Below, piece by piece: positions 12,438-23,226 of a stretch of DNA of 64,000 bases. The notes under the pieces are model-generated. The model was given only the letters and a program-made list of their open reading frames with translations. It had not been told where the DNA came from and searched no databases. The position numbers and the translations under genes are program-made. Source of the DNA: Impatiens glandulifera (Eukaryota; Streptophyta; Magnoliopsida; Ericales; Balsaminaceae); assembly GCF_907164915.1 (NCBI RefSeq), contig NC_061870.1, positions 30,913,348 through 30,977,347 on the forward strand, given 5' to 3'. Each line of letters begins with the position of its first letter. The first letter of the stretch is position 1.

Positions 12438-15400
12438 TCAAGATGAAGCCCATTCAAAGTATTGGCAACGAGCCCCTCTAGTGGTGGTCCAGTTTCCACA
12501 GCCGAAGAAACAGCTCCCTTGCTTTGGACCCGGTTTGCGTACCATCCCTTTGCTGCTCTTCACCCCACAGTGACAATAGGGATTATTATGATTATGATTA
12601 TGATGGTGCAGGGTCTGAATGGCGGGTCTGACATGGATTACTGGATTATTATTAATATTGTTGTGCAGCATATCTTTCACTCTATTATGATAAGGCGGCT
12701 GAAATGGAGGAAAGATAAATGGGTCCATTGGCTGCTGCTGTTGTTGCTTCCATGTAGAGGGACGGTGGTTGTGATTATCAGCAGCAGGAGGTTCCCAAAG
12801 AAGAGAATCAGTGAAGGAGAATTTGAATCCCTTACGCATCAGATATGCCAGCAGACGAGCAGTGTTTTTAGCATCGTCCAGTCCACAGTGTGCTCTCCCC
12901 TGCCAAGCTAGCCCCGCCATCTGGACTGCCTCCTTCAGATTGCAACTCCTCCCTCCAAATACTTCACGGAAAGGGATCTTCAGGTTAATCCATCTGAAAC
13001 AACAACCAAAAAAATAATTGGAAAAATGAAAATGATTCATTCCTTGTTTTGTATCTACACTATTTGATGGTAAATCTCTTCATATTTATTTACCTGTTGA
13101 AGTAAGGAGGCTTCCGGATCTTTTTATATCTACATTCAGATTCAAGCATCACCCGACAGTCCCAATTTGACCAAGTCACCACAGCAAAGTTAGTATTCTT
13201 TATACCCTTCTTCTCAAGCCACTTATCATGCCTTAGGAGAGCTTCAGTTAGAGTAACACCTCTGTCCACCTATAAACAGCAAAATGTCCATAAAAGCAAA
13301 TCAACAACATTTCAGAAGCAAGTTCCTTGAAATATATCCAACAAAGGAAGGTATCCAGATGCAAGGAGTTTATTAAGACCAATTAGTCTTAATAAAAAGA
13401 ACCTCTTCAAATATCCACAAGCACCAAAAACAAAGTAGAAAATACATTGTATGGTAACTAGAAAAACATATATGCACTAAACCAAATATGGTTTACATGG
13501 GAAGCTTCAACATTACAGAAAAAAAAGGATATACACTTATACATCTAATCTATCAGGCAATAAAAGTTTGAATTTTGGCAACTATTTTTTTTTCTGCAAT
13601 TTCCTTCAACATGGCTCTTCGTAGACATGTGGTGTACTTCCTATGTCTAGAATAGGCAAAGCAGAAACAACAAATTTGAACTCCAATGAAGTAGCACAAA
13701 AGATAATTATCAATAGATTCCACATATTTTGAACTACATAAGATTAAGTCAACACATCTATTAGGACCTCTATAAGTGCAAAAATAATGTGAAGCGAAGA
13801 GATAGATTTTCCAGCAAAAGAATATCTTTTGAAAAGAAAATATACATTAAATTTTTTGTTAACACCGTCACATATCATGTGTATTGTGAACCAACCTGAT
13901 TTTGTTGTATGCCTGTCAAATCAGTGCAAAAATCACTCAGCAGCTGATTGCAAGTTGGGCGTACATAAGTCTGAAAACAAGCTTCCAATTGGCCCGTCAC
14001 GCTGCTCACAATCACAGATGGGAATTCAATTATCTCTTGAGGGTGAGGATTCTTTGCCTTATCACATGTAGCCTCAAAGTCTATGACAACAAAATACTGG
14101 AAATCCTGGAGCCAGTTATCATGGGGATAATTTTGAGGAAAGATGTTATATGGAGCATAGTGAAGATGGTTTTCTGCTGGAAAAGGGTAAAAAGGTGTCT
14201 GTAACGCATATTGGCAATGCACCACATTACTAGCCTCGGGATGGAAAGGTAACCATGAGCTGAATCCATTCATGAACGTCGTTGTGGGTTTGCCATTAAA
14301 TTCCTTTGATGAAGGTTCAACAGGTTCACTGTTGATTCGGTTTTCAGTTTCTAACGTACTTCCGCCTGGGGTGGTTACATCATCTTTTAACTCCGGAAAT
14401 ACATCACTTGGGTGCTCCTCCTCCTCCTCCTTGACCTGGAGGCATCTTATTGATGCCTCACAATTACTTGCCACAGTTTCTGCACTCAAAATAAGAAAAC
14501 TCAGTGTTCCAAAATCAGCAAATAATAATATTTATAAATCATGAAGAGAGTATATCCGAGAAACAGAAAAAAGAAGCAAATTGATATCAAAAATGTTTTC
14601 TAAAATGACCCTAAATATTGCCAACAACATGCTTCTTCTTATTGGCATTCACCATTTATATCAGATCATAGCCAGAAACAATAACCAGCTTCATGCAGTA
14701 CAATCTAATCAAATTAGTCAACTAGAAAGGCCATACCAGTCAAAATCATTAAGAGCTCTATCCTCACCACTATAGATTAGGTTCTCTCAGGTTCCCATTT
14801 TTTTGCCTGGGATATTATAGACCTTTTTGAGAAGCTTAGAATGATTTATCTTATCATCCACCTTTGTTCATTATTACTCATTCAACTGTTTAGTTTTCAT
14901 CTTTAATTCTCCACAGCATATGTAAAAAGACCCTTCATTTAAAAGAATGTATATACAACACATAAAACACATTATATGGCATGACATAGCAATATCTGTC
15001 CTATGTAATATGACTGTTACTCAAGTGTATGCTTAGACCTTGATACCTCTAACCAAATGTTACTATGTAAAACTAAGCTAGAAATAAATATAACTCGTAC
15101 TTGAAAATTCATATAAGAAAACATACTTGCATATACAATAGACAGAAAATTTTCACTTAACAATAATAAGTCAGAGGTGCTAAGATGCAAACTTAGGAAA
15201 TAAGTTAACTATATACAAAACCCAAATGATCCATAGAAGATATTGAAGTCATGCATGACATTCTTCCATGAGTTCAAACAAAAACATAACAAAGTATCCT
15301 CAAGACTGCACAAAGAATCACACTACCTATTCTTCATTGTCATCTTTTCCTTTGGAAACACTTATGAATTTTGTTTGTTTTTGTATCTTGAATAATTCTA

Positions 15401-16138
15401 AATTTGTCACTAACTAGGTCTACTTTGCAAACATAATCACATCCACATAAGTTTCTGATCCAGAATTTTTTTATCCTGGTGTTTACAAATGGGGCCATTA
15501 CCTGTACAGAAAATCTCACAGGCTAAAGTTTACAGTAAATTAGAAAACCTTAACCTTTCTATCTCCTTGTACATACTTGTTTAGGATGTGGGTCTCTAAC
15601 AAATTGAACAGAAAATATTAGATTGATGAGATTATGAATTCTGCCATCAATTTAACAGGAGACAATTAACAGCATGAACAAGACTAGGGCTTTAGCATAA
15701 ATTCTACAGTTTTGGAACTCCCTCTCACAACAAAGGCAGATGATTGCAATAGGAGCAAATTTGAATAGAAACAAGAAAGAAAGAAAGAAAGAAAAAGTTC
15801 ATCGCTTTGTCAATCCCATTACACGGAAAGAAAACCCAACAAGCAAAGAATCAAACCCACAACTGAGAATCCTGAACTGATCAATCCAATTAACAAAATC
15901 TACTACAAATTAAGACGCAGACTACAATTCTCTCACATGCAAAACAAGAAAATGAAACCCTTGAGTTCAAAACCGCTTAATATCTCGGTTAAACAGTGTA
16001 CGAAGTTGTCCCAGATAACCGTTACAGAAGCAAAGCAAAGAAGAAGCGAGAAACCGCAAAATTGAATGGTTGAGATTGAGAAGCAGAGATCAAGATGATG
16101 AGAGCAAAGAAAGAACCTTTATGCTCTAGGGTAATCAT
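12438..16138 (-). CDS. ERI1-like 3'-5' exonuclease with GRF zinc finger
   Basis: The spliced protein has 445 residues from four coding exons (minus strand): 16138-16117, 14479-13896, 13269-13094, 12993-12438, all with GT-AG borders. Exon 1 encodes only MITLEHK plus one base. Residues about 137-320 form a DEDDh exonuclease domain: Exo I VVIDFEATCD (D141, E143), Exo II TWSNWDCRVM and Exo III HCGLDDAKNTARL with the catalytic His and Asp. The family (ERI1/SNP-type) trims RNA 3' ends, such as histone mRNA, 5.8S rRNA or small RNAs. After a Gln/His/Asn-rich linker, residues 401-442 form a Cys-rich GRF-type finger (CHCG...CFFGCGNW...CQYFEW), a probable nucleic-acid binding module also seen in animal ERI2. 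The 1.6-kb first intron includes an AAAG microsatellite near 15776. The substrate is unknown. Confidence 0.85.
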
Positions 16139-16430
16139 GGTACTGAATATAGTTAAGATCCGCAAGCAGGTACATCAGATCTTCCTTCTGTATATTCTCG
16201 CCTAAAACGATGAATGAAACACAAAATAGTTCAGAAAATCGAGAGCTATTCACAGTCGACAAACAAGATGCGATACATAAAGACGCACACAATGCTATCT
16301 ATAGATAGATAGATAGAAGAGAACAAACAACCTGCTATGATCCGGAGACGAAGTTACAGAGAGAAAGAGAAAGAAATAGAGAGAGAGAGAAGGAGAAGGG
16401 GATTTTTGGTGGGTCGTTCCTCTTTTATAC
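16139..16430 (-). promoter_or_regulatory. Leader region of the ERI1-like gene
   Basis: A 5' UTR intron is likely. On the minus strand CATAGCAG|GTTGTTTG gives a donor near 16331 and CGTTTTAG|GCGAG an acceptor near 16204. The outer part is a GA/CT tract (about 16353-16400, pyrimidine-rich on the transcribed strand), common in plant leaders. The transcription start is not defined. Confidence 0.45.
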
Positions 16431-16439
16431 TGTCAATTC

Positions 16440-18426
16440 TTCAAGCTTCTCTCAAAGATTCAAGAAGCAGCAATCCTAACCTCTAACCAATAAATATATT
16501 TTCTTAATTATCAATATAATATTTATTAAAAAAAAAAAAGTTTATATTTTATATTATACTTGGTCAAAACAATAATTTTAAAAATAACAAATTTTATATT
16601 ATATACTTTATGAAAAGAAAATAAAAGATATGGTAAGATTACAAAAAAAATATTATTATATTATTATTACCATTCTTATAAAAAAAATATATATATATGT
16701 GTTGCCATGATAAGAAATATATTCATTAGTGTGAGTATTATTGCATCAATAATTAGTGTTGTTAATAAATAATATTAATATTAATTACTTAATTGTAACT
16801 TGATGAAGAAGTTGCTGAATTAGCTATATTCAGTTAAAGTGTTAAAAACTTGGTCAATAATCTAAAAATAATAATATTATATTATTGAGTTGTTTATATT
16901 TATTTATTTTGATATTTATGTGAATGTATAGGTGTGGATGAATTATTAGTAAATCAAATATTCAGGTAAAGTTGTGGATGGATGATGAATCTATATATAT
17001 ATATACATAAAGTTATAAATATAAAGTAATAATATTCACATTATTTTATTTTAAAATCTTAGATCTAAAATTAATATTCACACTACTATTTTATTTTAAA
17101 ATCTTAGATCTGAAATTAGAATCAGTCAGCTTCTTTGTCTTGTCATCTTAATTTCATCATTTAAATTGTCTATAATAATTAGTATGGCATAGTATTAATT
17201 TGACATAATTTGTTTTATGCCTATGTTCCAATATTTTAATAAGTAATTGTATTGATAATAATTAGTTATTTCTCAAACTGATTAAGTTTTAATTATATCA
17301 TAATTCAGTTTTGATTTTTGATTTTTGGGGAAACAGTTTGTATGAATTTGTTGAGGCAAGATATTTTTGCATATATTTGCATAAGTTATAATGTAAAAAT
17401 CTACCAATGGGACCATTTCATCCACTAATGTAGCCCAATTTCATGTTTTTTTGTGGTCATACGATTGATAAACATAGTGGTCCCATTTTAAATTATTTGT
17501 TAGCTAGTGTTTTAATTTAGATTCTTTACAAAGTATTGCATATTCTCCAATGTAATTGGGGGTTTCAATTGAATCTTTATATGATATTGATCTTCCCACT
17601 TGATCCCTTGGTATGTCATGTTTGAGACTTTTTAGTATGTGTGATGTTGTACATAAAATTATTGTTTTTTGTCTTTTAAAAAGAAAATAGTTGCAAAGGC
17701 TTGATTTTTTTTTATTCTTGGAATATTCAATAGTGATTCTTTAATGATAATTAAGTTTATTTGAAAAAATAATCAACCCCTAGTCAATAGTGTACTTATT
17801 TTGTTTATATTTGTTCTGGAAGAAAAACAAATAAATAAATTACATCCAATTTTGAATAAACAAGTGGAACATATATAATTACAAGAGCATTACTAAATCT
17901 AAAATACAAGACAAAATTTTATGTAAAGTCAATAAACAAGAACCAAACCATCACTAATTCCACAACAGGCGAGCTGTCTAAGGAAAGACACCATTTTTGT
18001 TTATATGTCACCAAAATGAATAGACTTGACCAAAACGATAAAGTGGAAATGAGTACAATAAAACTAATAAAGACAAAATAAAAATGGGTCATGCAAAAAT
18101 GTCATGACAAAAAGAGCAACCAGAAGACTAGGGCTACCAATATTGTTTTCAAATGATCTCGAGTTTTTGGATTCCTTAAACAAAAGGGCAATGGATCAGC
18201 GAGGCCAAGTCTCCTTGACCCCGAGGCACAACATATTAAGCAGGATGAATATCGAAGTGGACTCGTCCACTTAAACTTGAATGTTTGTTATTTTGGATGA
18301 TCAATATTTGATTCGTTAGTTCGTGATCGGATTAACTATTCGTGACTTTATAATAAAATTATTACACAAACTAGTTTTTACGATATTTATGGTTTTATTA
18401 AGTCGAGCTCTCAGAGATAAAGTTTA
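16440..18426. other. A+T-rich spacer with a tandem duplication
   Basis: No gene seen. At 17032-17117 a stretch of about 43 bp (ATTCACA...TTTTATTTTAAAATCTTAG ATCTRAAATTA) is repeated in tandem with small changes. The part near 18130-18420 could belong to the LINE remnant that follows. Confidence 0.45.
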
Positions 18427-18981
18427 TTGTGGGCAAGGGTAGCGGAATTAATAGGGCAAAACAGTTTCTCGATTTTATTAGAAGTAACAATTTACCTTCA
18501 AAGTAATGTTAGAGATAGGTTTGTTCAAGATGGTAATGATTATAATGCTAATGTCAAATTTCGTTTTAGACTCACCACTATAGAAAAAAGAGATGTTAGA
18601 GAAACTTAATGATCAAATCAAAGAGACAAGATTAAACCATACATTTGATGATAAGATGATGTGGAAAAAGTTGGATCAATATAGTGTAAACAAATACTAT
18701 GAATCATTAAACCAATTAAACCAATTAGAGGTGAATAACTATCCAGGGAATATGGTATGGCACAATGGTACACCCTGAAAAAAAAAAATTATGAATGGTG
18801 TGCCCTCCATGGTGGTATCCTTATAAACAATAAACTTCAATCTAAAGAAATCGTGACTGTTAGCAGATGTCACTTATGTAGGGAGGCGGAAGAGACTGTT
18901 TCACACGTTCTTTTCCATTGTCCTTACGTTGAACCTATTTGGAGCTTATTAGCATTTCGTTTTAGGCATCATTGGAATTAA
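18427..18981 (+). pseudogene. L1-type LINE ORF2 C-terminus, frameshifted
   Basis: Three overlapping frames together read as the end of a plant L1 reverse transcriptase. KMMWKKLDQYSVNKYYESL matches the W...YSVKSAY segment, then W...PKKKNYEWCALHGGI the zf-RVT start, and SRCHLCREAEETVSHVLFHC the zinc-binding C-x2-C...H-x4-C signature, ending YVEPIWSLL. The reading frame changes twice (around 18600 and 18775), so it cannot make one protein. No poly(A) tail or target duplication could be placed with confidence. Confidence 0.75.
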
Positions 18982-19624
18982 CTGATCTGATTTTGCTATT
19001 ATTATTCTGCGTTGCGTGGGCGAGAAACCATTGTTATTTTTTTATTATTTCATGAATTTGTTATATATATATATATAATCATAATATTAAAAAAATATTT
19101 AACCATCTGAATTTGTATTAACCTGTGATTATATTCAAAATTATTATATTTCCTTAAGTTTAACTTTAAACAAATCCATTAGGATATGCAGGTTGACAAA
19201 ATGAGACTTTTTAAGGACTAAAATAGTACGTAGGACTTTTTGCTGCAACACCTCCATCTTTCCCCTCCTTCCAAATGTCCGTTGTGTTAGAGAACATTTA
19301 GGAGTCAAACTCGGCATTCAACATTAACCATGGTTCTTTCAATCTCTCTTTCATGCCCAATCAGGCATAGACCCAACACAGAAAACGTAAAAAAAAACAA
19401 AAAATAGAAAACGCCCTTCTTTTGCTTTCCGATCACTCTGTTTTCAGAGAGATTACTGAAATCGCAAGAAGAAAGGAATATGACCCAAATCAATAGTGAA
19501 ATGAACATTGTCAAAATCATACCCTTTTCTTTCTTTTGATTCATTCATTCGAATTTCTCTTACCAGCCGCCAGCACCCTTTGGTTGGCCTTGATTATTAA
19601 ATGTGTCATGATCCGGGTTGAGAG
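18982..19624. promoter_or_regulatory. Upstream region of the PIP5K gene
   Basis: Contains a short (TA)n run near 19060 and a C/T-rich stretch nearer the gene. There is no reliable TATA box or start site, and no coding frame on either strand shows family resemblance. Confidence 0.35.
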
Positions 19625-19693
19625 ATGTCAATAAGAAGAAAGTCACAACAACAACAAGAAGCTGCTTCTGTTGCTGCTGCTGCAAATAAATAA
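19625..19693 (+). CDS. Upstream ORF overlapping the PIP5K start
   Basis: ATG at 19625 opens a 22-codon frame (MSIRRKSQQQQEAASV, then AAAANK) ending TAA at 19691-19693. The last A of the stop is the first base of the main ATG (TAATG). If the leader is unspliced here, ribosomes starting at the upstream ATG would end exactly at the PIP5K start, an arrangement that permits reinitiation control. Whether the uORF is translated is not shown; the Gln/Ala run may simply come from a CAA/GCT repeat. Confidence 0.45.
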   Translation: MSIRRKSQQQQEAASVAAAANK

Positions 19694-22419
19694 TGTCAGC
19701 TGCGAATTTCGCCGATGATGACGACGACGACGATATATCACCTATGAGGGTCTTATCAAATGGCGACCTTTATAGCGGCCAATTGTCCTGCAGCCTACCA
19801 AACGGACAAGGTAAATACCTTTGGACAGACGGGTGTATGTACGTCGGAGAATGGCAAAAAGGAAAGATCATGGGAAAAGGAAGATTCAGCTGGCCATCAG
19901 GAGCCACCTACGAAGGTGATTTCAAATCTGGGTTTATGGATGGATATGGAACTTACACAGGAGGAGAAGGAACGTATAAAGGAAGTTGGAGTATGAACAT
20001 TAAACATGGAAAAGGTACAAAACACTACGCCAATGGTGATTACTACGAGGGAGAGTGGAAAAAAGGGTTGCAAGAAGGGAAAGGAAAGTATCATTGGGGA
20101 AATGGGAATGTAAATGGTAACTATTATACAGGGCAATGGAAGGTAGGGACGATGAATGGAGAGGGGTCGATGGTTTGGTCAAACGGGAATCGATTCGATG
20201 GGACTTGGGAGGATAGTTTGCCTAAAGGAAATGGTACGTTTAAGTTTGCAGATGGGAGTAAGTATGTTGGAGTTTTTAATAATGATCAGAAAGAAGAACA
20301 GAGTGGGACGTTTTATCCTGCTCCTTCTTCATCTTCTCCTTCCTCGTCGTCTGGAAATCAAGATTGGGATCCACAGAGCCTGTTTAGAGATGAATTAAGT
20401 GGGTGTTTGGTTTGTAATGCGGATAAAGTTTACATATTTCCATCGCAAAAGTTGATTAATTGGCCTGGAGTTGAAGCGACCAATGATGTGAAACCAGTTA
20501 GGAGGACATCTGTAGATGGGAGAGTAAGCAATGTGAATGTATACTCAGATTTTGAAGAAGATATGGAGTATTCTAAACGAAGCCCATTGCATCCAATCAA
20601 AATCAAGTCTGCAAAAAGACAGGGGCAGACCATATCTAAAGGGCATAAGAATTATGATCTCATGCTTAATCTTCAGCTTGGAATAAGGTTTCTTCTTCTT
20701 CTCCTTCTTCTTCTTCTTCTTTTTCTTTCTTCAAATTTCTTAAGATTTTCTAATTTTGATTTTCAGACATTCAGTTGGAAGACCGGCTCCATCATCAATA
20801 TCTCTTGATTTAAAGACATCAGCTTTTGATCCTAAAGAGAAATTATGGACTAAATTCCCACCTGAAGGATCAAAACATACTCCGCCCCACCAGTCTGTTG
20901 ATTTCAGGTGGAAGGATTACTGCCCATTGGTTTTTAGGTCAGTTTACATCATACAAACAGTAAACAGCTATAGTATGAGTATCTATACATGTTGAAGGTT
21001 ATTGTTTAAGGAAAACTTCTGAACACATTTTCAGGACATTAAGGAAACTGTTTAAGGTAGATGCGGCAGATTACATGCTTTCTATATGCGGAAATGATGC
21101 ACTCCGGGAGCTATCATCGCCGGGAAAAAGTGGAAGCTTCTTTTATTTGACAAATGATGATAAGTACATGATAAAGACTATGAAGAAAGCTGAATGTAAA
21201 GTGAGTTTCTATTTAGATATCTTATGTTCTGTTCTGTTCTGATCTGATCCATTGGAGTTAATTATAGGTTCTGATAAGGATGCTTCCTGCTTACTATAAT
21301 CATGTTCGATCCTTTGAGAACACTTTAGTGACAAGATTCTTTGGTCTTCATTGTGTGAGATTAACAGGCCCTGCCCAGAAGAAGGTAAAAAACAATTATT
21401 ACTATTAGAAAATGTAAAAGATTATTAATGTAATGATGGTTGGATGATCGAATCAGGTTCGGTTTGTTATAATGGGGAATCTCTTCTGCACCAATTATCC
21501 AATTCACAGACGGTTTGATTTGAAAGGATCTTCTCTTGGACGAACCACGGGTGGACCCGAGTCAGAAATTGACGCAACTACGATCCTCAAGGACTTGGAT
21601 CTCAAGTATATCTTTCGACTGCAGAAATCCTGGTATCAAGAGTTCTGCAAGTAAGCAGCTACTATTACAACTTAATTTCATTTCATTTCATTAAAATGAT
21701 TGATTATTTTAAGGAAATATGTTTGTGTGTTTGTGCAGGCAAGTGGACAAGGATTGTGAACTTCTTGAGAACGAAAGGATTATGGATTATAGCCTTTTAG
21801 TTGGCCTACATTTTCGAGGATGCATTGAACCACCTCGAATGAGTGAAGCTGCTAGGAATTCTGGATTTCGTACTCCTACAGGTTTTTTTTTTAAAGAAAA
21901 CATTTTTTGCGCGTACCCTTTTGCTTAAATCATGCCAAATGATTGTTGTATTCATCGGTTTATTATTTACAGGATCTGAAAACGGAGGACAAACACCACC
22001 TCGGCTATCAAGAGTAGACATGGATCAACTGTTGTTGTCAGAGTCTACAAGGTAGTTAAAAGAAAAAACAGTTGTCTTGATATTTACATTTCAACCATTA
22101 AGTATTATTATTAATTTTATGCAGACGGCCACCACCTGTAACGCTGGGCATTAACATGCCAGCCAGAGCCGAACAGACAATCAGAAAAAATGAGGGTGAG
22201 GTTCAACTAATTGGAGAACCGACGGGAGAGTGCTGTGAAGTGATCATGTTCTTCGGTATTATTGACATTCTTCAGGATTATGATATAACAAAGAAACTGG
22301 AGCATGCTTATAAGTCAATGCAGTATGACCCGACTTCAATCTCGGCTGTTGATCCCAAACAATATGCTAAACGCTTCAGAGATTTCATTTTCAGAGCGTT
22401 TGTGGCCGACGACATTTGA
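19693..22419 (+). CDS. PIP5K: Phosphatidylinositol-4-phosphate 5-kinase, MORN type
   Basis: 719 residues from eight exons: 19693-20687, 20767-20937, 21035-21200, 21268-21384, 21457-21650, 21739-21881, 21973-22051, 22125-22419. It makes PtdIns(4,5)P2 from PtdIns4P at the plasma membrane, with roles in polar growth and vesicle traffic. Residues about 24-205 hold seven full MORN repeats (YxGxW...GxGxxxxxxG) and a partial eighth. The kinase domain runs from about residue 322 ([19 protein letters not shown]) to the end. It includes MIKTMKKAE with the ATP-binding Lys, [36 protein letters not shown] and the substrate-choosing activation loop [13 protein letters not shown]. Architecture and length fit plant subfamily-B PIP5Ks; the paralogue cannot be fixed. 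An acidic DDDDDDD run follows the start. An uORF abuts the ATG. Confidence 0.95.
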
Positions 22420-22512
22420 CAAAAATAGTTGCAAAAATTAAATTTATTTAGTTCTCATTTCTTTACACCTATAGGAAAGGAGATGATTAGTATCTCAAAT
22501 TTTGTTGTGATA

Positions 22513-22518
22513 AATAAA
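22513..22518 (+). terminator. Candidate poly(A) signal of PIP5K
   Basis: AATAAA lies about 95 bp after the PIP5K stop codon in a T-rich context with GATAAATAAACATGTA around it. It is the best candidate in the convergent spacer 22420-23226, which otherwise has only a (TA)n run at about 22615-22632 and A+T-rich sequence. Confidence 0.45.
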
Positions 22519-23226
22519 CATGTACATTAGTAAGATGGATAATAGAGATTAATTAATTAATTATTGTTTTTACATTAGCCAATTTTCTATATCATTTCAA
22601 GACCAGATAACACATATATATATATATATATATCAAGATTGATATCATAGCCAATTCTGATTATATTTCCAATATTTTCTTTAAAAGTATTTTTTTCATT
22701 CAAAATGACTGTCAAGGCACAATCTCTATCTGTCTCAATTGAAATTTTGCGACCATTTTACCTAATATTTCTTAAACTTGTTAAAATTATCTGACCAAGT
22801 TCAATAGATGATTTGAAACTTGAGTTACAATTGAGTCTAAAAACTTTTAATCTTAAACTATATTCATTCACTTGAGCTTTAAAAATGTGAATTATATGTT
22901 TTTTTTCCTTTTCAACAATAAGAATGCACAAAGTTAGTGTTGTCTATTAGCTTCTTACAATTCAAAAAAGAAAAAAAAAAAAATGGTCAGAAATGAACAA
23001 AGAAGGCTTCATGAATATGTCTCATTCAAGTAAATAGATGACAGACAATTTGCAACATTCTTCTACTACAAAATTTACAAGACAAAACAGGAAATGAAGA
23101 ATAAAAAAGTACATATGACACAAAAAAGAAAAAAAGGTTTATCAGTTACAAGTTAAATAATTGAATTTGAGATGAAAGAGGTATTAGTAACAATTTGTTC
23201 AATTTCCAGCAGCAGCAGCAGCAGCA

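Noticed and set aside
12462..13017. Plus-strand frames across exon 4 of the ERI1-like gene
   Set aside because: Shadow frames of the exonuclease/GRF coding exon; they cross its splice site and match no family.
14481..14489. Start of the ERI1-like protein at a TTG within the exon 2 frame
   Set aside because: The sequence TTTTGAGTGCAG is a splice acceptor; the true ATG is in the short exon at 16138 and joins in frame.
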